Positions 7,855 through 16,657 of a stretch of DNA of 64,000 nucleotides are shown here, piece by piece. The stretch is from JACVRW01 sp963751105 (GTDB lineage Bacteria; Actinomycetota; Thermoleophilia; Solirubrobacterales; Thermoleophilaceae), in contig CAVVTG010000002.1 of assembly GCA_963751105.1 (NCBI GenBank), positions 558,001-622,000 on the forward strand, read 5' to 3'. Position numbers and translations under genes: made by a program. Every line of letters begins with the position of its first letter. Within the stretch, counting starts at the first letter, position 1. The notes under the pieces were generated by a model. The model had not been told where the DNA came from. It saw only the letters and a list, made by a program, of their open reading frames with translations, and did no database searches.

Positions 7855-9390
7855 TCAGGCCCGCGCTCGCCAGCGCCGGATGCGTTTCTGCTCGAAGCTC
7901 AGCGGATTCGGATAGCGGGTGTCGATGGGACGCCGGCCGGGCGTGCGGGATCCCTTGGCCAAGACCTCCACCGCCCACCTCCACAGAATGCCTCGAGCGA
8001 GCTCCGACTCGCTCCCCAGCGTCTCGTTGCGGCCGGTGAATGTACGCAGCGAGCGGGCCACCAGCCAGACGAAGGCGCGGGGGGATCGGGCGCTGGCGAC
8101 GAAGCGGCCGAGCGCACGCCGCTTCGAGTCGGTCAGACGGCTGTCGCACAGCACGAGCAGGGCCCGCGCCTGCATGTCGCGAGGCAGGTAGCCGAGGAAG
8201 TATGCGCCGCGTCCCCCGCGCAGCCGGTCGAGCAGCCCGGCGAGCAGCGAGCGACGAGGGGCGGCGGACCCGCCAGGGACGCCCGCCGCCACGTCACCGA
8301 AGATGGCTCCGCCGTGCTGGACGTAGTCGTAGAGCGGCCGGTCGACGTAGCCGATGTCGCCCGCGGCCAGCGCCACCAGGCCCAGCCAGTGATCGTGGAA
8401 CTGCATGCCGGGGGTCTCGGGGAAGGGCAGAGCCAACTCGGCCACCTCACGGCGAAACAGGGTGGCCGCGCCGGTGATCGAGTTCGCCACCAGCATCGAG
8501 ACCAGATCCGTGTGGTTGTTGCGCCGCCCCTTCCACATCGACTCGCGCAGTACGCGCCCCTCGGCGTCCACCAGGCGTTGATCCGAGTACACGAGCTGCG
8601 CCTGGCCGAGCGAGCTGCGCAGGGCCGAGAGCTTGTCCGGATACCAGCGGTCGTCCTGATCGCAGAGCGCGAACAGCTCCGCCTCGGCCGGGGCGAGGGT
8701 GAGCGCCCGCTCGAAGTTGCGGTAGAACCTCACGCGCTCCTCCGCGCGCGACACGACGAAACGCGGGTCGTCGTCAATCACCTCGAGCATCTCCGCGAAG
8801 CGCTCCGGGCTGGAGCAGTCGTCGCTGACCACGCAGATCCAGCGATCGTCGGTCTGCGCCTTCAACGAGTCGATCTGCGCCTCGAAGAGAGCGATGTCCG
8901 GCTCGTATGTGGCCATGCAGACGGCTATCAGCCCGGGCTGCTCGAGCTCGGGCCGGCGCGGCGGCGCGGACTGCTCCACCACCTCGAGCGTCCCCAGCGG
9001 GGCCGTCTCCTCCGCCCCGCCGGCCAGCCGCACGCGGATGGCCAGCTCGATCTGTCCCGGCTGGTCGCGCGGCTCGATCGGCACGGTGGCCCAGAAGCCG
9101 CTCCGGTAGGCGCGCAGCTCGGGATCCTCCTCCGAGCCAGGATCGCGCAGCTGCGAGCTGCCGTTCCGCGAGAGCGCCGGGTGCAGCATGTCGAAGATGT
9201 CCGGCCGCGGCATCGCAAAGGCCGCCGGCGGATGACGCTCGTGTCCGTCCACCACGATCTCGACCTGCTCGATCGCCTCGCGCCGGTGAAAGCAGGTGCC
9301 GATGCAGAACACGGCGGTGGCGGTGCCCACCGGCAGTGGAGCCGGCAGCGGGTTCTCGAGGTTGACCCTGAGGTCCGGCGTCCCGCTCAC
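7855..9390 (-). CDS. GT2 glycosyltransferase with N-terminal beta-rich domain
   Basis: 511 residues, GTG start at 9390 with a TAGATT box 8 bases upstream. The N-terminal domain (about 1-150) ends with PELRAYRSGFW and the GT2 domain (about 150-370) carries AVCMATYEPD, VSDDCSSPERF and DQDD. FYRNFERAL and PLYDYVQHG are shared almost word for word with the first half of the gene at 927-3707, so the two are paralogues. This copy lacks the WsaF-like half. It probably transfers one sugar to the same or a related glycan. It lies upstream of the exporter genes on the same strand, 33 bp from the ATPase. Confidence 0.85.
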   Translation of the reverse strand: MSGTPDLRVNLENPLPAPLPVGTATAVFCIGTCFHRREAIEQVEIVVDGHERHPPAAFAMPRPDIFDMLHPALSRNGSSQLRDPGSEEDPELRAYRSGFWATVPIEPRDQPGQIELAIRVRLAGGAEETAPLGTLEVVEQSAPPRRPELEQPGLIAVCMATYEPDIALFEAQIDSLKAQTDDRWICVVSDDCSSPERFAEMLEVIDDDPRFVVSRAEERVRFYRNFERALTLAPAEAELFALCDQDDRWYPDKLSALRSSLGQAQLVYSDQRLVDAEGRVLRESMWKGRRNNHTDLVSMLVANSITGAATLFRREVAELALPFPETPGMQFHDHWLGLVALAAGDIGYVDRPLYDYVQHGGAIFGDVAAGVPGGSAAPRRSLLAGLLDRLRGGRGAYFLGYLPRDMQARALLVLCDSRLTDSKRRALGRFVASARSPRAFVWLVARSLRTFTGRNETLGSESELARGILWRWAVEVLAKGSRTPGRRPIDTRYPNPLSFEQKRIRRWRARA

Positions 9391-9398
9391 GGCGGGTG

Positions 9399-9404
9399 AA
9401 TCTA
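9399..9404 (-). promoter_or_regulatory. Candidate -10 box TAGATT (minus strand)
   Basis: On the minus strand TAGATT lies 8 bases before the GTG at 9390, giving a leaderless or near-leaderless transcript for the glycosyltransferase. Confidence 0.45.
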
Positions 9405-9440
9405 GTGCATCGCCGTCGCCTCGCCGGGCGGCCCGCGGCT

Positions 9441-9458
9441 ATACGGTGTTGACCGTAT
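9441..9458. promoter_or_regulatory. 18-bp inverted repeat overlapping the start codon at 9457
   Basis: ATACGGT (9441-9447) and ACCGTAT (9452-9458) are perfect inverted arms around GTTG. The right arm includes the first two bases of the ATG. A repressor bound here, or an RNA hairpin, would block expression of the gene at 9457. Confidence 0.45.
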
Positions 9459-11103
9459 GCACGTTTCCGAGGGTCGTGCAGCACGGGCCGTCGGATCGGC
9501 TCGAGCCAGGGCTGGACAGGGCGGGAGCCGGCTCCCGGAGCGAGTCGGTGCCCGCGACACGGCCATCGTGCTGGTTCTCGTCATCGCGACGGCGGTGGGA
9601 GCTGCCCTGCGGCTGTCGGTGGCCGGCCAGAGCCTGTTCGCCGACGAGCTGTCCACCTACTGGATTCTCGACACGAACGGCCTCTGGGGCGTGGTCTCGA
9701 CGGTGCACACCGACGCCGAGATCACCCCTCCGCTGTTCTTCGTGCTCTCCTGGTTCACCACTCGTATCGAGCTGACCCCGGAGCTGCTGCGCGCTCCCGC
9801 GGTGCTGGCCGGCTCCGCGACGATCCCCCTCGTCTACTTCGTGGGAGCGCGGACCGTCGGCCGGGCGGCGGGGCTCGTGGCGGCGGCGCTCACCGCTCTC
9901 GCCCCGTTCATGATCTTTTACTCCGCCGAGGGCCGGGGCTACGGGCTGGCCATGGCTCTCGTCACGCTCTCGACGCTCGCTCTGCTGGTGGCCGCGGACG
10001 GAGGGGGCGCGCGCTGGTGGGCGGTGTACGCCGCCGCTTCGTGCGGGGCCATGCTCACCCACTACACGATGGCCTTCGTGCTGGCCGGGCAGCTCGTGTG
10101 GGTGCTGTGGGCCCATCCGCAGGCCCGGCGTCCAGCGCTCGTGGCCAACGCAGCCGCGGCGCTCGGCTTCCTGCCCTGGCTGACCGGGCTGAAGGCCGAT
10201 CTCGACTCGCCGACCACCGACATCCTGTCGGCGCTGGCTCCCGTCACGCTGGACACCGTCACCAGCGGTCTGGCGCACTGGTCGGTGGGCTACCCCTACC
10301 AGTACGCGAGCACCGGTCTGCTCGACCTGCCGGGGCCGGTGGCGCTCGTGCTGCTCGGCCTCGGGGTGACGCTCGCCGCCGCGGGACTGGCGCTGCGCGC
10401 GGCCGGCGAGGGCCTCGGGCGGCGGCTCTCGCAGATCGATCGCGGCCTGGTGCTGGTGGTGGTGCTGGCTCTGGCCACACCCGTGGGGACCGTCCTGGCC
10501 AGCGCTATCGGCACGAACGTCTTCGGCGTTCGCAACCTGGCCGGCTCGTGGCCCGGCCTGGCGCTGGCGCTGGCCGCCCTCCTCGTGGCCTGTGGCCCGC
10601 GGCTGCGGGTGGCCGCGGTGACGCTCGTGCTCGCGTCGTTCGCGATCGGCGCGGTCAAGATGCTCGACGACTCGTTCGCCCGCCCGGACTACCAGGGCGC
10701 GGGCGGGCTGGTCGACCGGGACGCGGGGGCGCGCGAGGCCGTCATCGACGCCGCGGTGGTGTCTCCCGGGCCGCTCAGCGGGCTCGACGTCGTGCTCGAC
10801 CGGCCCCATCAGGTGTTTCGCGTGGGTGCTCCTCAGGAGCGCGACCACCCCTTCACCGTCCTCGACCGGACCCTGCCGGCCGGCGCGGTCACCCGGCAGG
10901 CCGTCTCGGCCGCGCCATCGGGCTCCATCTTCCTGGTGGCCGGGGCCACGCCCGACGAGAGCCGGCCCGGCGCGACGGACCTGGCCCGGCAGGTGGAGAG
11001 CGCCCTCCCGGACGGGTACCGCCGGGTGCGCTCTCGCCTCTATCCCGGCATCCTCGACGTGGGCGTGCTCGTCTACGAGCGCGGCAAACCGGCTCGGCCC
11101 TGA
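9457..11103 (+). CDS. GT39/PMT_2-like membrane glycosyltransferase
   Basis: 548 residues with about ten to twelve hydrophobic segments after a basic N-terminus. The first periplasmic loop holds SLFADELSTYW: the acidic pair of GT-C enzymes such as ArnT and protein mannosyltransferases that use lipid-phosphate sugars. PPLFFVLSWF and YSAEGRGYGLAMAL are further PMT_2-like features, and a soluble C-terminal part (about 400-548) follows. It likely transfers a sugar from a polyprenyl phosphate donor to a surface glycan or protein outside the membrane. The dolichyl-phosphate-mannose-synthase-like GT2 proteins at 14637 and 19782 could supply such a donor (inference). Confidence 0.8.
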   Translation: MHVSEGRAARAVGSARARAGQGGSRLPERVGARDTAIVLVLVIATAVGAALRLSVAGQSLFADELSTYWILDTNGLWGVVSTVHTDAEITPPLFFVLSWFTTRIELTPELLRAPAVLAGSATIPLVYFVGARTVGRAAGLVAAALTALAPFMIFYSAEGRGYGLAMALVTLSTLALLVAADGGGARWWAVYAAASCGAMLTHYTMAFVLAGQLVWVLWAHPQARRPALVANAAAALGFLPWLTGLKADLDSPTTDILSALAPVTLDTVTSGLAHWSVGYPYQYASTGLLDLPGPVALVLLGLGVTLAAAGLALRAAGEGLGRRLSQIDRGLVLVVVLALATPVGTVLASAIGTNVFGVRNLAGSWPGLALALAALLVACGPRLRVAAVTLVLASFAIGAVKMLDDSFARPDYQGAGGLVDRDAGAREAVIDAAVVSPGPLSGLDVVLDRPHQVFRVGAPQERDHPFTVLDRTLPAGAVTRQAVSAAPSGSIFLVAGATPDESRPGATDLARQVESALPDGYRRVRSRLYPGILDVGVLVYERGKPARP

Positions 11104-11134
11104 GGAGATGCCCGTGGAGGAGCGACACCGGCAC

Positions 11135-11725
11135 ATGGAGGGAGAGGAGCGCATGCGGCGGATCCGCGCGGCCCATCCCCGCCTACGTGAGGCGCTCGTG
11201 GCGGACGCGCGGGTGACCGCCGCTCACCGTTTCGAGCGGCACGAGTTCCGGTCCGGCCTCGACGCCGCTCTTCAGGTGCTGCGTCTCGCCTGGTCGACGG
11301 ACGCCTTCCTGGCCCAGGCCCTGTACCGCGCCAAGGCCCGTCTGCAGGCCCTCGGGGTGCCTCTGTTGCCGCGGCTCTGCCAGCGCCTGGCCATCGTGAC
11401 CGGGCAGGTGTCGATCGGGGACCCCGTGCTGGTGCATCCGGGGGTGTACTTCATCCACGGACAGGTGGTCATCGACGGGTTCTCCGAGATTCATCCGGGC
11501 GCCGTCATCGGTCCGTTCGTGACGATCGGCCTGCGCGCCCCAGACCTGATGGGACCCACGATCGGCCCGGGCGCGAGCGTCGGCACCGGCGCAAAGGTGC
11601 TCGGCCGCATTCACGTTGGAGCGCGCGCGCAGATCGGAGCCAACGCGGTGGTGGTCGACGACGTGCCCGAGGCCGCCACCGTGGTCGGCGTGCCCGCTCG
11701 TCCCGTCGTGCGCGCCGACCACTGA
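11135..11725 (+). CDS. Serine acetyltransferase-like hexapeptide-repeat acetyltransferase
   Basis: 196 residues from the ATG at 11135; in-frame ATGs at 11108 and 11153 are also possible, the latter with GGAGAGGAG close by. A helical N-terminal part (PRLREALVADARVTA, then LRLAWSTDAFLAQALYRAKARL) resembles CysE. A left-handed beta-helix follows with hexapeptide turns (VSIGDPVLVHPGVYFIHG, IHPGAVIGPFVTIG, IGANAVVVDDVPEAATVVG). Enzymes of this shape acetylate serine or sugars using acetyl-CoA. In a glycan locus a sugar O- or N-acetyltransferase is as likely as true cysteine synthesis. It follows the GT39-like gene by 31 bp. Confidence 0.75.
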   Translation: MEGEERMRRIRAAHPRLREALVADARVTAAHRFERHEFRSGLDAALQVLRLAWSTDAFLAQALYRAKARLQALGVPLLPRLCQRLAIVTGQVSIGDPVLVHPGVYFIHGQVVIDGFSEIHPGAVIGPFVTIGLRAPDLMGPTIGPGASVGTGAKVLGRIHVGARAQIGANAVVVDDVPEAATVVGVPARPVVRADH

Positions 11726-11801
11726 CGGCGAGGTCGCCCTCCCCCGGTGCTCTGGTACCGTGCACGCCCGCCCGGCCCTCGACCTCGAGTCGCTCGATTC
11801 A

Positions 11802-12884
11802 ATGATCTTTCGCTCCAGGAAGCGCCGCACGAACAACGCCGAACCCGCATCCGGTGCGCCTGCGCCCGCAGCAGTGGAGGACGACGGGAGACCGGCCGAG
11901 AGCCTCCTGCAGGAGATCGACGCCGGGGGCGCGACCAACGGCGACGAGAACGAAGCGCGGAGGATCCTCCAGCTGCGCCACCGGGCGGGCCTGAAGCTGC
12001 TCGACGAGAACCGCTCGCAGACGCCGGGCTTTCCCGAACCCGACTTCGACCTGCTTGGGGACTCGAACCTGCCCACGGTCGAGGCCGGAGAGGTCACCCC
12101 GGAGCTGCTGCGGGCGGCAATTCTGCGAAACGGATGCCTGCTCATCCGCGGCCTGGTGGATCAGGAGGAGGCCGCCCGCCTGCGCGACGAGATCGACCGG
12201 GCCTACGAAGCGCGCGGCGCCGAGGCGGGGCAGCCGAACGGCGGATCCGGCTACTTCGAGGAGTTCCGCCCCGACGCCCAGTTCGATCTCGCCTTCGAGC
12301 GGGCTCTGCTCCTGGGCAGCGCCGGCCTGTGGGTGGCGGACTCGCCGCGGATGATGGCCGAGGTGCTCGAGCTGTTCGACCGGGCGGGCCTGACCCGTCT
12401 CGCGACCGAGTACCTGGGTGAGCGCCCGGCCATCTCGGTCAACAAGTCGCTTCTGCGCAAGGTCAAGCCGACCCAGATCAAGGACACCGACGGCTCCAAG
12501 GAGCGCAGCCCCAGCGCCTGGCACCAGGACGGCGCCTTCCTCGGCGACGTCCGGGCACTCAACGTGTGGCTGTCGCTGTCGCGCTGCGGGGACGTGGCGC
12601 CGGGACTGGACATCGTCCCTCGCCGCCTCGAGGAGATCGTGCCGACGGGCACGGAGGGCGCGATCTTCGACTGGTCGGTCTCCCGGGCGGTGACCGAGGA
12701 GGCGGCGGGCGAAGCGAGCATCATGCGCCCGGTCTTCGAGCCCGGCGACGTTCTGCTGTTCGACGAGCTCTTCCTCCACGCGACGGCCGCCGAGCCGGAC
12801 ATGCCCAACATGCGCTACGCGGTGGAGAGCTGGTACTTCGGTCCGTCGGCCTTTCCGGCGGGCTACGCGCCGCTGGCCGTCTGA
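11802..12884 (+). CDS. Phytanoyl-CoA dioxygenase (PhyH)-like Fe(II)/2-oxoglutarate oxygenase
   Basis: 360 residues starting at the ATG at 11802. The double-stranded beta-helix core shows GCLLIRGLVDQEEA near the start, the iron-binding HxD motif in WHQDGAF (about residue 238), and a distal His (FLHATAAEP) with a following Arg (MRYAVESWY) that would bind 2-oxoglutarate. Family enzymes hydroxylate small molecules, lipids or sugars. Its position among glycosyl- and methyltransferases suggests hydroxylation of a glycan precursor or lipid carrier, but the substrate cannot be read. The N-terminal 60 residues are low in conserved features. A TACCGT box lies at 11756, about 40 bp upstream. Confidence 0.8.
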   Translation: MIFRSRKRRTNNAEPASGAPAPAAVEDDGRPAESLLQEIDAGGATNGDENEARRILQLRHRAGLKLLDENRSQTPGFPEPDFDLLGDSNLPTVEAGEVTPELLRAAILRNGCLLIRGLVDQEEAARLRDEIDRAYEARGAEAGQPNGGSGYFEEFRPDAQFDLAFERALLLGSAGLWVADSPRMMAEVLELFDRAGLTRLATEYLGERPAISVNKSLLRKVKPTQIKDTDGSKERSPSAWHQDGAFLGDVRALNVWLSLSRCGDVAPGLDIVPRRLEEIVPTGTEGAIFDWSVSRAVTEEAAGEASIMRPVFEPGDVLLFDELFLHATAAEPDMPNMRYAVESWYFGPSAFPAGYAPLAV

Positions 12885-12898
12885 AGATCCACACCCGC

Positions 12899-13717
12899 GT
12901 GGATCGCAGCTCAGTCACCGCTTCTCCCGGCCCGGCCCCCGCGGCGGGCGCCCCCGCGGCGGTCACCGGCGAGCGGGTCGTAACCCGCGAGGGCGGCTTC
13001 AACGCGACCTGGCAGCGCCACGTGGCGGCCTATGTCCTGATCGAGCCGTTCCTGGGTCCCGGCCGGGTGCTCGACCTGGGCTGCGGGGTGGGCCACAGCT
13101 TTCACCGGCTCGCGCCGCGGGAGACCGTGGGCGTCGACATCGACGCCGGTGCGCTGGAGGGCCAGGAGCGGGAGACGATCCAGGCGGACATGCGCCGCCT
13201 GCCCTTCGCCGACGCGGCCTTCGCCTCGGTGGTCTCGGTGCAGTCGGTCGAGCACGTGCCCGATCCCGAGCGCGTGGTGGCCGAGGTGGCCCGCGTGCTC
13301 GAGCCCGCCGGCGTGGCGGTCTTCGTGACGCCCAACCGCCTGACGCTGGGCCGGCCGGACGAGATCATCGACCCCTATCACTTCGTCGAGTTCGACCCGC
13401 GCGAGCTCGAATCGCTGTGCGCCGGCGCGTTCGGTCAGGTGGAGGTCCGCGGCCTGTTCGGCTCAGAGCGCTACCTGGAGCTCTTCGGCGAGGAGCGCGT
13501 GACGATGAACAAGCTGCTGCGGCTCGACCCGCTGCGGCTCCGGCGGCTGGCACCGCGGCGCGCGCGCCAGTGGCTCTACGACCGCATGCTGCGCCACTAC
13601 CGCCCGTCCGAGGACCCACGCTCGGAGGCGATCACCACGGACGACTTCGAGCTCCGCAGCCACGATCTGGACGAGTGCATGGACGTGGTCGCCATCTGCC
13701 GCTCGCCGCGGGCATAG
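12899..13717 (+). CDS. Class I SAM-dependent methyltransferase (Methyltransf_11 type)
   Basis: 272 residues from the GTG at 12899, the first in-frame start after the dioxygenase stop. Motif I is VLDLGCGVGHSF, followed by GVDIDAGAL, the MRRLPFADAAFASVVSVQSVEHV block and a post-motif strand EPAGVAVFVTPNR. The long C-terminal part (about 150-272) includes a DPYHFVEFDPREL segment seen in methyltransferases of polysaccharide loci. The acceptor is unknown. It sits 14 bp after the PhyH gene and 12 bp before another methyltransferase, so the three are likely co-transcribed. Confidence 0.8.
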   Translation: MDRSSVTASPGPAPAAGAPAAVTGERVVTREGGFNATWQRHVAAYVLIEPFLGPGRVLDLGCGVGHSFHRLAPRETVGVDIDAGALEGQERETIQADMRRLPFADAAFASVVSVQSVEHVPDPERVVAEVARVLEPAGVAVFVTPNRLTLGRPDEIIDPYHFVEFDPRELESLCAGAFGQVEVRGLFGSERYLELFGEERVTMNKLLRLDPLRLRRLAPRRARQWLYDRMLRHYRPSEDPRSEAITTDDFELRSHDLDECMDVVAICRSPRA

Positions 13718-13729
13718 GCCCCACTGATC

Positions 13730-14644
13730 GTGAGCGCTCAAGCGACGGACGTCGACCGCCGCGTGTCCAGCTGCGCCTGGTGCGGCCGGCCGCTCGGCGC
13801 CGAGGCGACTCGGCTCAAGGGGCGGACCCGCTGCGCGCACTGCGGCGCGGCCACCACTGACCCCTGGCCCTCGGAGACCGAGCTCCAGGCGGCCTACGGC
13901 ACCTGGTACCGGCCCGAGGCGGGGCGCTTCAGCTTCATCGGTGACGCCGTGCTCAGCCGCACCCGCGCGCTCCTGGCGGGACGGGTGAGCCAGATCGCTC
14001 CTCCGGGCCGCGTGCTCGACGTGGGGGCCGGTGAGGGTGTGCTGATCGACGCGCTACGTCGTCACGGGCGTCAGGCGATCGGTCTGGAGCGCGATTCGCG
14101 TCGCCCGGATGTGTGGGACCAGCCCCTGGGTGACCTCGAGGGGGAGTGGGCCGCCGTGGTCTTCTGGCACTCGCTCGAGCACCTGCCCGATCCCGGCGAG
14201 GCGATCGGCGAGGCCGCGCGGCTGCTCAAGCCTGGGGGCGTGCTCGTGGTGGCGGTACCGAATTCGGACAGTCTCCAAGCGAGGGCCTTCGGCGATCGCT
14301 GGCTGCACCTCGACCCGCCGCTGCATCTCGTCCATCTCTCGCGGCGCTCGCTGATAGCCCGCCTCGAGGAGTCGGGCTTCACCGTGGATCGGGTCTCGAA
14401 CACCCGGGGCGGCCAGGTGGTGATCGGCTGGCTCGACGGCCTGGTGGGTCGGCTGCCGGGCGAGCTCAGCCTCTACCAGGCGCTGCGCCAGCCCGAGGCG
14501 CGCAACCGGCCGGTCTCGCCTCGAGAGCGCGCCCTGACCCTGCTGGCCGCCGCCCTCCTGCTCCCGGTCGCGGTCGCCGGTGCGACGCTCGAGGTCGCCC
14601 TCGGAAACGCGGGCACGGTCTACGTGGAGGCTCACCGTGTCTGA
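13730..14644 (+). CDS. SAM-dependent methyltransferase with N-terminal zinc ribbon
   Basis: 304 residues, GTG start. Residues about 14-40 carry CAWCG and CAHCG, two CxxC pairs expected to bind zinc. The methyltransferase core has VLDVGAGEGVLIDAL, AVVFWHSLEHLPDPG and LLKPGGVLVVAVPN. The C-terminus has one hydrophobic segment (about 263-285) that may tether it to the membrane. The layout (zinc ribbon, Methyltransf_23 core, membrane tail) is common among methyltransferases that act beside lipid-linked sugar assembly. The last 8 bp overlap the next glycosyltransferase. Confidence 0.8.
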   Translation: MSAQATDVDRRVSSCAWCGRPLGAEATRLKGRTRCAHCGAATTDPWPSETELQAAYGTWYRPEAGRFSFIGDAVLSRTRALLAGRVSQIAPPGRVLDVGAGEGVLIDALRRHGRQAIGLERDSRRPDVWDQPLGDLEGEWAAVVFWHSLEHLPDPGEAIGEAARLLKPGGVLVVAVPNSDSLQARAFGDRWLHLDPPLHLVHLSRRSLIARLEESGFTVDRVSNTRGGQVVIGWLDGLVGRLPGELSLYQALRQPEARNRPVSPRERALTLLAAALLLPVAVAGATLEVALGNAGTVYVEAHRV

Positions 14645-15386
14645 CCTGCGCGCGCCCAAGGTCATCGTGGTCATGCCCGCGCGCCAGGCCGCCGCCACGC
14701 TCGAGCAAACCTTCGCCGCCATCCCGACGGACGTGGTGGACGAGGTGATCCTCGTGGACGACCACTCGACCGACGACACCGTGCGTCTGGCCCGCGAGCT
14801 CCCGCTGCACCTGGTGTGGCACCCCCACCAGACCGGCTACGGCGCGAACCAGAAGACGTGTTACCTGGAGGCGCTCCAGCGCGATGCCGACGTGGTGGTG
14901 ATGCTGCATCCCGACGGCCAGTACGAGCCCGAGCTGATCCCGAGCATGATCGAGCCGATCGTGTCCGGAGAGGCCGACCTCGTGATGGGCTCGCGCCTGC
15001 TGGTGCCGGGAGCGGCCCTCGCGGCCGGCATGCCGCGCTGGAAGTACCTGGCCAACCGCTTCCTGACCAGCTTCGAGAACCGCATCATGGGCACGCACCT
15101 GTCGGAGGCCCACACCGGCTACCGGGCCTACTCGCGCCGGCTGCTGCTCACCGTTCCGTTCCTGCGCAACTCACTCGACTTCGTGTTCGACACCGAGCTG
15201 CTGATGCAGGCGGCTCACTTCGGCTTCACCATCAAGGAGGTGCCCGCTCGCTGCCGCTACTTCGAGGACGCGTCCTCGGTGGGCTTCAAGAGCGGCGCGG
15301 TGTACGGCATGAAGACCCTGCGGACGGGCGTCCGGCTCCGGCTGCACCGTACGGGCCTGTTCCGGTCGCGCAAGTTCGAGCCCTGA
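14637..15386 (+). CDS. GT2 glycosyltransferase (polyprenyl-phosphate sugar transferase-like)
   Basis: 249 residues from the GTG at 14637, which overlaps the preceding stop by 8 bp. The GT2 fold shows KVIVVMPARQAAATLEQT, VILVDDHSTDDT, the donor motif HPDGQYEPEL and a GSRLL strand. It resembles dolichyl-phosphate-mannose synthase-like enzymes without their membrane tail, so it may load a sugar onto a polyprenyl phosphate. Such a product would feed the GT-C protein at 9457. The specific sugar is unknown. Confidence 0.8.
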   Translation: MSDLRAPKVIVVMPARQAAATLEQTFAAIPTDVVDEVILVDDHSTDDTVRLARELPLHLVWHPHQTGYGANQKTCYLEALQRDADVVVMLHPDGQYEPELIPSMIEPIVSGEADLVMGSRLLVPGAALAAGMPRWKYLANRFLTSFENRIMGTHLSEAHTGYRAYSRRLLLTVPFLRNSLDFVFDTELLMQAAHFGFTIKEVPARCRYFEDASSVGFKSGAVYGMKTLRTGVRLRLHRTGLFRSRKFEP

Positions 15387-15393
15387 GGGGCGG

Positions 15394-16650
15394 TCAGGGC
15401 ACGCCCGGCTCGGGCTCGGGCCGCTCGTGGCGGGCGAGGTCACCCATCCGCACGTCCGCGTCCTGGGAGCGGCGGCGGTGGGAGAGCCGGCGGCCCAGGC
15501 GCAGGGCGCGCCGCTCGACGAGGTAGAAGCTGGCCGCCGCGGCCACCACGGTGAGAGCCAGCGCCGAGGCCGTGAAGGGCAGGTCGCTCATCGAGTCCAG
15601 GGCGCCAAGGTCCACCAGCTTCGCGATCACCGCCGCGTGCCAGAGGTAGATGCCGTAGGACACCAGCCCGACCCAGAGCAGGACGCGATTGGCCAGCAGC
15701 CGCCGCACCCATCCCGCCTCGGGGCGGCCGAACACGGCGGGCAACAGCAGGCCCAGGGCCACGACCGCCTGCAGCTCGTGGGTGGCGAGGAAACGAGCGC
15801 CCCAGTTGCCGGAGAACCAGTCGGAGAGCTGAGCCGTGACGGCGAAGGCCAGCGCCGCCACCAGCCAGGGCAGCCACGGCGCGCGCTCGATGAGCGTGAC
15901 CGCCCGCGGCTGACTCTCGCGGTCGGCCAGCGCGACGCTGGCCACGGCCAGCGCCATGCCCACGGCGAAGTGGTCCAGGTAGGCCGGCAGGACGTAGAGC
16001 CACGGCTTGATCTGGGTCGGATCCAGGAACACGTTGGCCGTGGGGGTGGTGTTGGACGCCGCCACCGCGGTCCACGTGAAGCCCACCACGAACAGCCCGG
16101 CGAGCCCCACCAGCTCGGTACGCACGAACTGGCCGCGCGAGCGGGAGGCGAACCGGCGCATGAGCAGCGCCCACAGCGGCAGCATGGCGTAGAACGTCAC
16201 CTCCACGCACAGGGTCCAGGCCGCGCTGATGCCGCCCAGCAGGGTGTCCGAGTCGTAGACCTGGAGGAAGCCGAAGTACGTGATCACCCCGCTGGGCGTG
16301 AACACCGGGCTGGCGCTCGCGGCCTCGCCAGAGGCACCCAGCATCAGCACCACGATGGGCAACGCCACCCAGTACGCCGGGACGATCCGAAGCGCCCGCC
16401 GGGTGCCGAACAGACGCGCCGAGGGGGCGGGCTCGCCGAGGTAGCGCGCCTGCACGAAGGGCCGGTAGAGCAGGAAGCCGGAGATGAGGAAGAACACCGC
16501 CACGCCCAGGTTCAGCTCGAGCAGGTAGGGCTTGAGGAAGTGATCGGGCGACATCGTCGCGACGAGCGGCAGGTGGACGGCGAAGACGCTGAGCGCGGCG
16601 ATCGCGCGCAACGAGTCGAAGAGAGGGAAGCGTGGTGCGGCGACGTTCAT
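15394..16650 (-). CDS. Acyltransferase 3 family membrane O-acyltransferase
   Basis: 418 residues from the ATG at 16650, preceded by GGTGAG at good distance; a longer frame to 16734 would overlap the upstream gene and lacks family features. FPLFDSLRAIAALSVFAVH is the conserved N-terminal helix, followed by RRALRIVPAYW, WTLCVEVTFY and VGLVSYGIYLWHA, with about ten membrane helices and a basic C-terminal tail. It is paralogous to 4429-5676. Probably O-acetylates a surface sugar. The upstream membrane protein ends 8 bp before, on the same strand. Confidence 0.9.
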   Translation of the reverse strand: MNVAAPRFPLFDSLRAIAALSVFAVHLPLVATMSPDHFLKPYLLELNLGVAVFFLISGFLLYRPFVQARYLGEPAPSARLFGTRRALRIVPAYWVALPIVVLMLGASGEAASASPVFTPSGVITYFGFLQVYDSDTLLGGISAAWTLCVEVTFYAMLPLWALLMRRFASRSRGQFVRTELVGLAGLFVVGFTWTAVAASNTTPTANVFLDPTQIKPWLYVLPAYLDHFAVGMALAVASVALADRESQPRAVTLIERAPWLPWLVAALAFAVTAQLSDWFSGNWGARFLATHELQAVVALGLLLPAVFGRPEAGWVRRLLANRVLLWVGLVSYGIYLWHAAVIAKLVDLGALDSMSDLPFTASALALTVVAAAASFYLVERRALRLGRRLSHRRRSQDADVRMGDLARHERPEPEPGVP

Positions 16651-16657
16651 CGCGATC

